DNA from: UBA3792 sp964426415
Lineage (GTDB): Bacteria > Bacillota > Clostridia > Christensenellales > CAG-138
Reading direction: 5' to 3'
Assembly: GCA_964426415.1 (NCBI GenBank)
Contig: CAYRQM010000008.1
Coordinates: 1 to 48,007 of the forward strand
DNA: 48,007 nt
Part shown: positions 40,939-48,007 of the stretch, piece by piece
How positions within the stretch are numbered: the first letter of the stretch is position 1
Layout of the letters: each line of letters begins with the position of its first letter
The notes under the pieces: model-generated
Told to the model about the DNA's origin: nothing
Database searches by the model: none
The model's input: the letters and a program-made list of their open reading frames with translations, nothing else
Position numbers and translations under genes: made by a program

Positions 40939-42771
40939 ATGCACAAGTTTTCGAAGCGTTTCACACTGCTGCTCGCTTTGCTGCTGCTCGTTTCGGCGTT
41001 CGGCTGCAACGGCTTTGGCAACGTACCCGCTACGGATGCGCCTGCCACCGAAGCGCCCACCGACGATTGGGCGGTGTTTGCCACGGCGGTACCGCCCACG
41101 GCGACGCCGATCATTTTGGGCGACGAAGCGTTTGTCAAGCTGGACGCCGAGCTGTTCCAATGGTATGTGACCCAAGATATTTGGACGCTGAACCAATACT
41201 GCTACGATCCGACGTCGTTTGGCATCGACGAATCCACTGTGCCCGTGACGTTGGGCGATTTTTCCGAAGCCAACAACGAAACGATGAAGGGCGAGTACCT
41301 TGTTTGGCTGGCGCGGCTGCAAGAGATCGGCCGCAGCCTGCTGACCGAGCAGCATCAGTTCGCCTACGACGTCTACGAGCGCTATTTCACTTGGGAAATC
41401 GAAAGCGCATCGCTGTTCTACTATTACGAGCCGCTGGACGAATACGTCGGGCTGCAGATGAATCTTCCGATTGCATTCGGGCTGTATGAGTTCCGCGACG
41501 AAAAGGATGTGCAGGACTATCTGCTGTTGTTGAAGGACACGCCGCGCTACTTTGCCGAGGTGCTGGCATTCGAACAAAAGCGGGCGGCGCTTGGCGTCTT
41601 TATGACCGAGGATATGCTGGATCAAGTGCTGGCAGATTTCGATTCCATCTTGGAAGCGGGCGACGACAGCTACCTGTTCGCAACGTTCCGTGATGGGATT
41701 TCGGACGTGGATTGGCTGACTGACGATGCGCGTGAATCGTATTATGCCGAGAACGACGCCATCCTCAAAAACGAATGGCAGCAGGCGTACAGCGACCTGC
41801 GAGAAGGGCTGGAAGCGCTGCGCAGTTCCTGCCGCACAAGGCAGGGCGCCTACGACGTGGGCGGCGACGCGCTCGCCTATTTCAAGCTTGCCGTCAAGAC
41901 GGAATCCGCCAACGACCTTTCCGTGTCCGACGCCATCGACCTTTTGAAGGACTGCACCAAGACGCTGTATGCCGAGCTGTTTGCATCGGCTGCCAAGGCG
42001 GAAAAAGAGATTGACAAGGGCAAAGCCATCACCACGGGCAGCGTGGCGGGCGACGCCGCCTATCTCAAGGAGCGCTATACCCAAATCGTGCCCGCGCTTG
42101 CCGACGTACAGGTCACCTATCGGGAGATTCCGCCTGAGCTGCAAGACGGGTTCAGCCCTGCGGCGTACCTCATTCCCACCATCGACAACTGTATCCAAAA
42201 CGTCATCCTCATCAACCCGTCGTCCGACACCGATCTGTCCACGATGGCACACGAAGGATTTCCGGGGCATATGTACCAGTACGTCTACCAGTTTTCCGAC
42301 GCGTCGCTGCCGCTGTTCCAAAAGGTCATCGTGTCCAACGGTTATTGCGAAGGCTGGTCGACCAACGCCGAATGGAGCATTGCCAAAGTCGCCGACGACT
42401 TCAACAGCGATTACTGTGTCTGCATGTTTGACAACGATATGCTCACCAACATGTTGATCGCCACCTGTTCGCTCATGATCAACGGGCTGGGCGCTTCCGA
42501 TAAGGACGTGGGAGAGTACCTTTCGACCTACGGGCTGGATGCGTATTCCTACGTCATCTATGACCTTGCCGTCGACATGCCCATCTACTACTTCAAGTAC
42601 GTCTTGGGCTTTGCGGCGCTGTACGAACTGCGCGACGACTGCGACGTCAAGATGGGCACGGCAGAGGCGGTGGCGTTCAACCAAGCGTATCTCGATTGGG
42701 GCGCAGGCTACTACGATCTCTTGGAACCGCTGTTGGACGATTGGGCGGACGCCTACGAAGACGCCGCATAA
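40939..42771 (+). CDS. DUF885-family lipoprotein, putative metallopeptidase
   Basis: The 610-residue protein has a lipoprotein signal (LLLALLLLVSAFGCNG, candidate Cys23) and a Thr/Ala/Pro linker, then a DUF885 helical domain. The zinc-site pattern HEGFPGHMYQ followed by YCEGWSTNAEW is present, matching the predicted peptidase active site of the family. It should be tethered to the outer face of the membrane. TAGGAGGACTGT precedes the ATG, nine bases after rluD, so it is probably the last gene of that run. Substrate is unknown. Confidence 0.85.
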   Translation: MHKFSKRFTLLLALLLLVSAFGCNGFGNVPATDAPATEAPTDDWAVFATAVPPTATPIILGDEAFVKLDAELFQWYVTQDIWTLNQYCYDPTSFGIDESTVPVTLGDFSEANNETMKGEYLVWLARLQEIGRSLLTEQHQFAYDVYERYFTWEIESASLFYYYEPLDEYVGLQMNLPIAFGLYEFRDEKDVQDYLLLLKDTPRYFAEVLAFEQKRAALGVFMTEDMLDQVLADFDSILEAGDDSYLFATFRDGISDVDWLTDDARESYYAENDAILKNEWQQAYSDLREGLEALRSSCRTRQGAYDVGGDALAYFKLAVKTESANDLSVSDAIDLLKDCTKTLYAELFASAAKAEKEIDKGKAITTGSVAGDAAYLKERYTQIVPALADVQVTYREIPPELQDGFSPAAYLIPTIDNCIQNVILINPSSDTDLSTMAHEGFPGHMYQYVYQFSDASLPLFQKVIVSNGYCEGWSTNAEWSIAKVADDFNSDYCVCMFDNDMLTNMLIATCSLMINGLGASDKDVGEYLSTYGLDAYSYVIYDLAVDMPIYYFKYVLGFAALYELRDDCDVKMGTAEAVAFNQAYLDWGAGYYDLLEPLLDDWADAYEDAA

Positions 42772-42778
42772 TCGGGTC

Positions 42779-42806
42779 TTGACAAGTTCCAAAATCGTGA
42801 TAAACT
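42779..42806 (+). promoter_or_regulatory. Promoter of valS
   Basis: A perfect TTGACA (42779-42784) and TAAACT (42801-42806) have a 16-base spacer, immediately upstream of the T-box leader. Confidence 0.8.
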
Positions 42807-42812
42807 GACGAA

Positions 42813-43050
42813 AAGGCTTTGACAAAGAGGAGTACGCACGGTTGCCCGACAGAGAGATCGTCCCTTGGCTGGAAGGACGGTTCAACAAGCAATCTGCGGA
42901 AGGTCGCTTTCGAGCCGATGCGGCGAACCGACGTAACCGCATCCGTTGGCTGCGTTATGGCTTCGAGTGAAACGGCGTCAGTCGTTTAACAAAGGTGGTA
43001 CCGCGAACGCGCACTTCGTCCTTTGACGGAGTGTGCGTATTTGTTTTTTG
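42813..43050 (+). promoter_or_regulatory. T-box riboswitch (valine specific) controlling valS
   Basis: The leader contains AGAGGAGTACGCACGG near the stem I start, an AGAGAG element, and the canonical T-box AAGGTGGTACCGCG at 42992-43005. GTC in GAAGGTCGCTTTCGAG (about 42899-42914) is the likely valine specifier codon. It ends in a 14-bp terminator (43007-43038; loop CTTT) followed by TTTGTTTTTT. Uncharged tRNA-Val would favour the antiterminator and let valS be transcribed. The specifier assignment is inferred from position. Confidence 0.92.
43007..43047 (+). terminator. Regulated terminator of the valS T-box
   Basis: ACGCGCACTTCGTC pairs with GACGGAGTGTGCGT with two G-U pairs and no mismatches, followed by a T tract. 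The valS ribosome site GGAGG comes directly after. Confidence 0.9.
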
Positions 43051-43059
43051 GAGGATATT

Positions 43060-45687
43060 ATGAAGCAAGAAATGCCGAAAACCTACGACCACGCCGCGGT
43101 GGAGGGGGCATGGTACGCAAAATGGGAAGAAAAGGGCTACTTCCACGCCACGCCGAATCCCGACAAACCGCCCTACACCATCGTGATTCCGCCGCCCAAC
43201 ATCACGGGCAAGCTGCACATGGGTCACGCGATGGACAATACGCTGCAGGACACCCTCATTCGCTACAAGCGCATGAGCGGATATGAAGCGCTTTGGATGC
43301 CCGGCACCGACCATGCCTCCATCGCAACAGAAGTCAAAATCGTCGAAGCGATGGCAAAGGAAGGCTTGCACAAGCAGGACATCGGCAGAGAGAAGTTCTT
43401 GGAACGGGCGTGGGACTGGCGTAAGCAATACGGCTCCACCATCGTGCAGCAGCTGCGCAAAATGGGCTCCTCCTGCGATTGGGAGCGCGAACGGTTCACC
43501 ATGGACGAAGGGTGCAACCGCGCCGTCACCAAGGTGTTCAAGCGCCTGTATGACAAAGGGCTCATCTATCGCGGCGACCGCATCATCAACTGGTGTACGC
43601 AGTGCAAGACGGCGCTGTCCGACGCCGAGGTGGAATACGAGGAGCAAGCGTCCCATCTGTGGCACATTCGGTACGACGCGCCCGACAAAAGCTATTCCAT
43701 CACCGTGGCGACGACGCGCCCCGAAACCATGCTGGGCGACACCGCCATCGCGGTCAATCCCGAAGACCCGCGCTATCTTGACATCATTGGCAAGACGGTA
43801 GTCATTCCCGTGGTGGGGCGCGAAATCCCCATCGTGGCGGACGCCTACTGCGAAATGGAATTTGGCACGGGCGCGGTGAAGATCACACCGGGTCACGACC
43901 CGAACGACTTCGAAGTGGGTGCGCGGTGCGGGCTTCCCATTCTGCGCGTGTTCACCGACGACGGCCATATCAACGAGCTGGGCGGCGTGTTCTGCGGCAT
44001 GGATCGGTTCGCATGCCGCAAGGCACTGTGCGAAGCGCTGCAAGAAAGCGGCAACTTGGTCAAAATCGAGGACTATACGCACAACGTGGGCACCTGCTAT
44101 CGCTGCCACACCACCGTGGAATCGCTGGTGTCCAAGCAATGGTTCGTGCAGATGAAGCCTTTGGCGGAGCCTGCCATCGAGGCGGTGCGCAGCGGCGCGG
44201 TCAAGTTTGTGCCGGAGCGCTTCTCCAAGACGTACTTCAACTGGATGGAAAACATCCGCGACTGGTGCATATCCCGTCAGCTCTGGTGGGGACATCGCAT
44301 TCCTGCGTACTATTGCGACGCGTGCGGCGCCACAATCGTCGAGGAGACGGCGCCCGCCTGCTGCCCCAAGTGCGGCGGCAAGCTGCGGCAGGATGAAGAC
44401 GTGCTGGACACTTGGTTTTCCTCCGGCATGTGGCCCTTCTCCACGCTGGGCTATCCCGACGACACGCCCGAATTGCGGTACTTCTATCCCACCAACACGC
44501 TCTGCACGGGCTACGACATCATCTTCTTTTGGGTGGCGCGCATGATCGTGTTCGGCTGCGAGGTGATGGGCAAGCCGCCGTTTGATACGGTGTACATCCA
44601 TGGGCTTGTCCGCGATTCGCAGGGCCGCAAAATGTCCAAGTCGTTGGGCAACGGCATCGACCCATTGGAAGTGATCGAAAAGTACGGCGCAGATCCGCTG
44701 CGCTTTTCCTTGGTCACGGGCAACGCCGCGGGCAACGATATGCGCTTCTACTGGGAAAAGGTCGAATCGGCGCGGAACTTCTGCAACAAGGTCTACAACG
44801 CCGCACGGTTCGTGCTGATGAATTTGGACGACGACGTGCCCGACACGTTCGACAAATCAACGCTTTCCATTGCCGACCAATGGATTTTGGCGACGCTGGA
44901 TCGCACCGTCCGCGAGGTGACGAACAATCTGGATGCGTTCGAGCTGAACCTTGCCGCAGAGAAAATCTACGACTTCATCTGGAGCGCGTTCTGCGACTGG
45001 TACATCGAGATGGCGAAGCCGTCCCTGTACAGCGACAATCCCGACGAGAAGCGGCGCGTGTCCGCCGTGCTGCTTTATGTGCTGTCCACCTCCATGAAGC
45101 TGCTGCATCCGTTCATGCCGTTTATCACCGAGGAGCTGTATCAACGGCTGCCGCGCCATGAAGAATCCATCATGCTTGCCGCGTGGCCAAAGGCTGCCGA
45201 GACGACGCCGTTCGAATCGGAAGCCGCCTGCATGGAAACGCTGATGGATGTGGTACGCGCCATTCGCAACGTGCGTGCGGAACGCAAGGTGCCGATCGGG
45301 CAAAAGATTCAAGTGCGCGTCGTGGCGCCGCATCCCGAAGCGTTCGGCTGCGCAGGACAGCTCTTGTGCCGTCTGATCGGCGCGGACAACGTGGCGCTGT
45401 GCTGCGACTGCGGCGACGTCAAAAAGACGGACGTCCATTTGGTGTGCAAGGGCGCGGAAGCGTTTATCCCGCTCGCTTCCTTGGTGGATTTGGACGAAGA
45501 ACGGGCGCGCATCGACAAGGAAATCCTGCGGATGCAGGGCGAGATCGCCCGTGCGGACGGCAAGCTGGCAAACGAGCAATTCATCGCCAGAGCGCCCGAA
45601 GCCGTGGTGACAGAGGAGCGCCGCAAGCGCGGCGTCGCCGTGGAGATGCTGACAAAGCTGCAAGAACGCCGCGCCAATTTGGACTGA
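43060..45687 (+). CDS. valS: Valyl-tRNA synthetase
   Basis: This class I synthetase (875 residues) charges tRNA-Val. It has the HIGH-equivalent PPPNITGKLHMGHAMDN, editing-domain motifs TTRPETMLGDTAIAVNP and GTGAVKITPGHDPNDFEVG, the KMSKSLGNG signature, and a C-terminal coiled-coil (about residues 810-875). The ATG is chosen after TTGGAGG; an upstream in-frame start lies in the terminator. Expression is controlled by the T-box leader. Confidence 0.97.
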   Translation: MKQEMPKTYDHAAVEGAWYAKWEEKGYFHATPNPDKPPYTIVIPPPNITGKLHMGHAMDNTLQDTLIRYKRMSGYEALWMPGTDHASIATEVKIVEAMAKEGLHKQDIGREKFLERAWDWRKQYGSTIVQQLRKMGSSCDWERERFTMDEGCNRAVTKVFKRLYDKGLIYRGDRIINWCTQCKTALSDAEVEYEEQASHLWHIRYDAPDKSYSITVATTRPETMLGDTAIAVNPEDPRYLDIIGKTVVIPVVGREIPIVADAYCEMEFGTGAVKITPGHDPNDFEVGARCGLPILRVFTDDGHINELGGVFCGMDRFACRKALCEALQESGNLVKIEDYTHNVGTCYRCHTTVESLVSKQWFVQMKPLAEPAIEAVRSGAVKFVPERFSKTYFNWMENIRDWCISRQLWWGHRIPAYYCDACGATIVEETAPACCPKCGGKLRQDEDVLDTWFSSGMWPFSTLGYPDDTPELRYFYPTNTLCTGYDIIFFWVARMIVFGCEVMGKPPFDTVYIHGLVRDSQGRKMSKSLGNGIDPLEVIEKYGADPLRFSLVTGNAAGNDMRFYWEKVESARNFCNKVYNAARFVLMNLDDDVPDTFDKSTLSIADQWILATLDRTVREVTNNLDAFELNLAAEKIYDFIWSAFCDWYIEMAKPSLYSDNPDEKRRVSAVLLYVLSTSMKLLHPFMPFITEELYQRLPRHEESIMLAAWPKAAETTPFESEAACMETLMDVVRAIRNVRAERKVPIGQKIQVRVVAPHPEAFGCAGQLLCRLIGADNVALCCDCGDVKKTDVHLVCKGAEAFIPLASLVDLDEERARIDKEILRMQGEIARADGKLANEQFIARAPEAVVTEERRKRGVAVEMLTKLQERRANLD

Positions 45688-45697
45688 CGCGAGATTA

Positions 45698-45733
45698 TGG
45701 GGGAGCCTATCAAGCATGGCTCCCTCCCATTTT
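45698..45733 (+). terminator. Terminator after valS
   Basis: TGGGGGAGCC pairs with GGCTCC and CCCA with a two-base bulge, followed by TTTT. Confidence 0.75.
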
Positions 45734-45744
45734 AGGAGGACGAG

Positions 45745-46269
45745 ATGGAATCCAACAAAACAAAGCAGGAACCGACGCCGCTTGCGCGGGCAGAGCGCAT
45801 CAAGCTGCTGCTTTTGGGCTGCTGCACGGGGCTGCTGCTGGTGCTGCTGGTGGCATTGGTGGCGGGCGGGCTGCATTTCAATCGCATGATGACCGACATG
45901 CACGCTTCGGTTACGACCATGGCGGGGCAGATGTCCGACGTCACCGAAACGATGGGGGATCTTTCCGATCTTTCCGAGGCGGTGGTCGGGCTTTCGACGC
46001 GGGTGGGCGAGAGCTTGGACGGCTTTGACGAAACGATGGACAGCGTGAAGTCGGCGGCGGACACGGTGAACGGGCTGGATTTGGAAGCGCTTTCCCAACA
46101 GCTGCAGGACACGGTAGACGGATTGGGCAATTTGGATACGCTGATGACGGATGCGGCGTCGGTGATGGCAAAGCTGGACGCGATTGACATCGAATCGCTG
46201 AATGCGGGCATCCAAAAGCTCAACGAGGTCTTGACGCCGCTTGCCGCCTTTGTGGAGAAGTTCCAATGA
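45745..46269 (+). CDS. Small membrane-anchored coiled-coil protein
   Basis: I do not recognise a named family. The product has 174 residues. One N-terminal transmembrane helix (LLLLGCCTGLLLVLLVALVAGG) is followed by a methyl-accepting-receptor-like helical region rich in Met, Asp, Ser and Leu with heptad spacing (residues 50-170), but without the receptor's conserved signalling hairpin. AGGAGGACGAG precedes the ATG. It stands between the valS terminator and the tRNA operon promoter, so it relies on read-through or an unseen promoter. A scaffold or spacer role at the membrane is possible. Confidence 0.7.
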   Translation: MESNKTKQEPTPLARAERIKLLLLGCCTGLLLVLLVALVAGGLHFNRMMTDMHASVTTMAGQMSDVTETMGDLSDLSEAVVGLSTRVGESLDGFDETMDSVKSAADTVNGLDLEALSQQLQDTVDGLGNLDTLMTDAASVMAKLDAIDIESLNAGIQKLNEVLTPLAAFVEKFQ

Positions 46270-46300
46270 CAAGTTTTTTCTAAAAAATCGGAAAAGGATG

Positions 46301-46329
46301 TTGACAATTTCTTTGGAATGTTGTATATT
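46301..46329 (+). promoter_or_regulatory. Promoter of the seven-tRNA operon
   Basis: A perfect TTGACA (46301-46306) and TATATT (46324-46329) have a 17-base spacer, 30 bases before tRNA-Pro. Confidence 0.85.
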
Positions 46330-46358
46330 GAGCAAGTCGCGTAAAGTTCGTGAGGCAG

Positions 46359-46435
46359 CGGGGTGTAGCGCAGTCCGGTAGCGCACGTGCTTTGGGAGCA
46401 TGGGGCCGGAGGTTCAAATCCTCTCACCCCGACCA
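46359..46435 (+). tRNA. tRNA-Pro (TGG)
   Basis: Acceptor CGGGGTG/CACCCCG, anticodon loop TTTGGGA (anticodon TGG), T-loop GTTCAAATC, and encoded CCA. Confidence 0.95.
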
Positions 46436-46449
46436 AGCGATCTATGCGT

Positions 46450-46524
46450 GGTCCCGTGGTCAAGTGGTTAAGACACCGCCCTTTCACGGCGGCTACAGGA
46501 GTTCGAATCTCCTCGGGATCACCA
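46450..46524 (+). tRNA. tRNA-Glu (TTC)
   Basis: Acceptor GGTCCCG/CGGGATC, anticodon stem CCGCC/GGCGG with loop CTTTCAC (anticodon TTC), and encoded CCA. Confidence 0.95.
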
Positions 46525-46540
46525 TTTCTTCTGGGATGAA

Positions 46541-46617
46541 GGGCCTTTAGCTCAGTTGGTCAGAGCGGTCGGCTCATAACCGATTGGTCCGGGGTTCGAG
46601 TCCCTGAAGGCCCACCA
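46541..46617 (+). tRNA. tRNA with CAT anticodon (elongator Met or Ile2)
   Basis: Acceptor GGGCCTT/AAGGCCC, anticodon loop CTCATAA (anticodon CAT), and encoded CCA. It is not an initiator, since the 1-72 position is a G-C pair. Sequence alone does not let me separate elongator Met from lysidine-modified Ile2. Confidence 0.93.
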
Positions 46618-46624
46618 AGATTGT

Positions 46625-46701
46625 GGCCCGGTAGTTCAGTTGGCTAGAATGCCAGCCTGTCACGCTGGAGGTCAGGGGTTCGAGCCCCCTCCGGGTCGCC
46701 A
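46625..46701 (+). tRNA. tRNA-Asp (GTC)
   Basis: Acceptor GGCCCGG/CCGGGTC, anticodon stem CCAGC/GCTGG with loop CTGTCAC (anticodon GTC), discriminator G, and encoded CCA. Confidence 0.95.
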
Positions 46702-46708
46702 ATTTTCT

Positions 46709-46783
46709 GCCGGCGTAGCTCAATGGCAGAGCAACTGATTTGTAATCAGTAGGTTGTTGGTTCGACTCCGATCGCCGGCTCCA
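46709..46783 (+). tRNA. tRNA-Thr (TGT)
   Basis: Acceptor GCCGGCG/CGCCGGC, anticodon stem ACTGA/TCAGT with loop TTTGTAA (anticodon TGT), and encoded CCA. Confidence 0.95.
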
Positions 46784-46810
46784 ACCTTGACAATCAAATA
46801 GGTATTCCGT

Positions 46811-46895
<85 letters not shown>

Positions 46896-46901
46896 ATATA
46901 A

Positions 46902-46988
46902 GCGGGAATGGCGGAATTGGCAGACGCGCACGGTTCAGGTCCGTGTGAAAGCAATTTCATGCAGGTTCAAGTCCTGTTTCCCGCACCA
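46902..46988 (+). tRNA. tRNA-Leu (CAG)
   Basis: Class II tRNA of 87 bases. Acceptor GCGGGAA/TTCCCGC, anticodon stem CACGG/CCGTG with loop TTCAGGT (anticodon CAG), long variable arm, and encoded CCA. It is the last of the array, facing the recombinase gene. Confidence 0.95.
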
Positions 46989-46991
46989 TAT

Positions 46992-47041
46992 AAGAACGCT
47001 AATATTGATACGATGAGTGTCAACATTAGTGTTCTTGTTTT
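46992..47041 (+). terminator. Terminator of the tRNA operon
   Basis: A 17-bp stem (46992-47008 with 47020-47036; one mismatch, one G-U) begins four bases after the tRNA-Leu CCA and is followed by GTTTTAT. Confidence 0.9.
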
Positions 47042-47149
47042 ATGTTGAAAAAGCTTGTAAATAAGGGATTTTCTGAACTTTTTGAGCTTCTATGTACCGC
47101 CAGTCTAATGCTGAACGGTCATGCTTTTCTCCGAATCAGCGCCGTTCCC

Positions 47150-47168
47150 CATACCCGCGCTTTCGATT
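47150..47168 (+). repeat. Direct repeat near the recombinase, copy 1
   Basis: CATACCCGCGCTTTCGATT recurs with one change (CATACCCGTGCTTTCGATT) at 47223-47241. AATAGTTTCAT is also repeated, at 47175 and 47215. The stretch 47042-47263 has no credible gene; it holds only these repeats. Confidence 0.6.
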
Positions 47169-47222
47169 ACTTGAAATAGTTTCATTTTTTCAGAGGGTTT
47201 CATTTTCGGGAGAGAATAGTTT

Positions 47223-47241
47223 CATACCCGTGCTTTCGATT
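47223..47241 (+). repeat. Direct repeat near the recombinase, copy 2
   Basis: This is the second copy, 73 bases after the first, 18 of 19 positions identical, lying just beyond the 3' end of the recombinase gene. Confidence 0.6.
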
Positions 47242-47263
47242 GGGTGCGGAGAGCAAAAAAGAA

Positions 47264-47286
47264 GGTGGAGCACTCAACGCTCCACC
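47264..47286 (-). terminator. Terminator overlapping the recombinase stop
   Basis: GGTGGAGC and GCTCCACC form an 8-bp perfect stem; on the minus strand it is followed by TTCTTTTTT. The recombinase stop codon (47274-47276) lies in the loop. Confidence 0.8.
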
Positions 47287-48007
47287 TCAGTCTCTCTACC
47301 GCTTTTAAATTTGAATACGATTCTGCCGTCTCGGAACACCGTCGCCCGGTCGAGAATCGCAACCCACAGCCTTTCGTCCCATTCTTCAAGGACGAGGGGC
47401 TGTTTCTTTAATGCCTCAATGAACAGCTGAAGCTCACGGTCTTGGTCAAGCTTCCGTTCTTTCTCGGCGGTCACCTCTGCAAGCCGCGCCGTCGCTTTCT
47501 CGTAGCGGGCAAGCAGTCCGTTGTACTTTTTCGCATATTCCTCCTGCGACTGGGCCGTAGAAGCGTTCTCTCTGACGCAGTTTTTTACAAACTCCGCCAC
47601 GACCGCTATTTCCTCGTTCAGACTGTCGAGCTCCGCGTCCAGCGCCGAGGTGTCGGTGAGCACACGCCGCATTAGGGCGCAGTCGGAAATGACGCTCTCG
47701 CGGTCTGCCATCAGCCGATTGTAGGCGATGAGGAACTTCTGTTGTATGGCTTCTGTGTCCAGATGAGGCGTGGCGCATTTCGTCTCGCCCTTAAACTTGC
47801 TGTTGCACCGCCATATCACCTTGCGGTACGGGTCGTTGGAGTGCCATACTTTTTGGCCGAAGAAACCACCGCAATCTCCACATACCAGCTTGGACGAGAA
47901 CACGCTGTTGCCGCTGTATGCTCTGCCAAGCGACCTGCGTCGTGCAATCTCCGCCTGCACCATGTCCCATTCCAACGGCTCGATAATGGCGTCGTGGCTG
48001 TGCTCCA
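47274..48007 (-). CDS. Large serine recombinase, C-terminal part (5' end beyond the window)
   Basis: The frame is open to the window edge; about 244 residues are visible. It begins within the DNA-binding recombinase domain (HDAIIEPLEWDMVQAEIARR). A zinc beta-ribbon with cysteines in LVCGDCGGFFG and a later pair in WRCNSKFKGETKCATPHLD follows. A long coiled coil (about residues 110-190) and a C-terminal beta segment ending GRIVFKFKSGRETEVER complete it. This layout is that of TnpX/Bxb1-type large serine recombinases that integrate and excise phages and mobilisable transposons. The catalytic serine domain is outside the window. Confidence 0.88.
   Translation of the reverse strand, partial: EHSHDAIIEPLEWDMVQAEIARRRSLGRAYSGNSVFSSKLVCGDCGGFFGQKVWHSNDPYRKVIWRCNSKFKGETKCATPHLDTEAIQQKFLIAYNRLMADRESVISDCALMRRVLTDTSALDAELDSLNEEIAVVAEFVKNCVRENASTAQSQEEYAKKYNGLLARYEKATARLAEVTAEKERKLDQDRELQLFIEALKKQPLVLEEWDERLWVAILDRATVFRDGRIVFKFKSGRETEVER

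Overview
The window looks like a chromosomal segment of an uncultured gut-type Bacillota (class Clostridia, perhaps Christensenellales or Oscillospirales). This is inferred from four things: a T-box in front of valS, polymerase I, ECF-folate and YibE/F genes of Firmicutes type, secreted proteins with Thr/Pro/Ala linkers and cohesin-like domains, and moderately high GC with TTG/GTG starts. No 16S or other rRNA gene is present, so placement below class is a guess. Core genes overlap by 1-11 bases in compact operons.

Layout. 1-6.5 kb: the 3' part of a giant secreted endonuclease I / von Willebrand A surface protein, followed by a 56-residue peptide gene. 6.6-9.8 kb: a purine/hydantoin operon (dihydropyrimidinase-type hydrolase, MocA-like cytidylyltransferase, guanine deaminase). 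9.9-13.4 kb: membrane proteins (unknown multi-TM protein, YibE/F, MATE exporter). 13.4-15.2 kb: an accessory island with dispersed repeats, a frameshifted HARE-HTH/HNH nuclease, a four-helix-bundle (IVP/Avd-like) gene and a striking double array of palindromes punctuated by GTGAAAT/ATTTCAC. 15.2-15.6 kb: a tRNA-Gln / 6S-like RNA / tRNA-Val unit on the minus strand. 15.8-19.5 kb: a three-subunit molybdenum hydroxylase (xanthine dehydrogenase type), which fits functionally with the MocA-like and guanine deaminase genes.

19.5-30.5 kb: class B-like sortase, a membrane protein, cysS, two cohesin-like secreted proteins, a folate operon (folT-folC-folD-like-HAD), a PflX-type radical SAM enzyme and an NlpC/P60 wall hydrolase. 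30.6-42.8 kb: ABC-F ATPase, glycerate kinase with an extra N-terminal domain, pyrimidine-nucleoside phosphorylase, then polA-coaE-slt-lspA-rluD and a DUF885 lipoprotein. 42.8-46.3 kb: T-box-controlled valS and a coiled-coil membrane protein. 46.3-47.0 kb: seven tRNAs (Pro, Glu, Met/Ile2, Asp, Thr, Tyr, Leu) from one promoter. 47.3-48.0 kb: the C-terminal part of a large serine recombinase, probably the edge of a mobile element.

The best candidate for something undescribed is the four-helix-bundle gene beside the GTGAAAT palindrome arrays (14.4-15.2 kb). Other points of interest are the attenuator-like leader of the MATE gene, a FolD-like protein lacking its catalytic lysine, the short peptide after the giant surface protein, and four genes whose start codon sits directly behind an intrinsic terminator.
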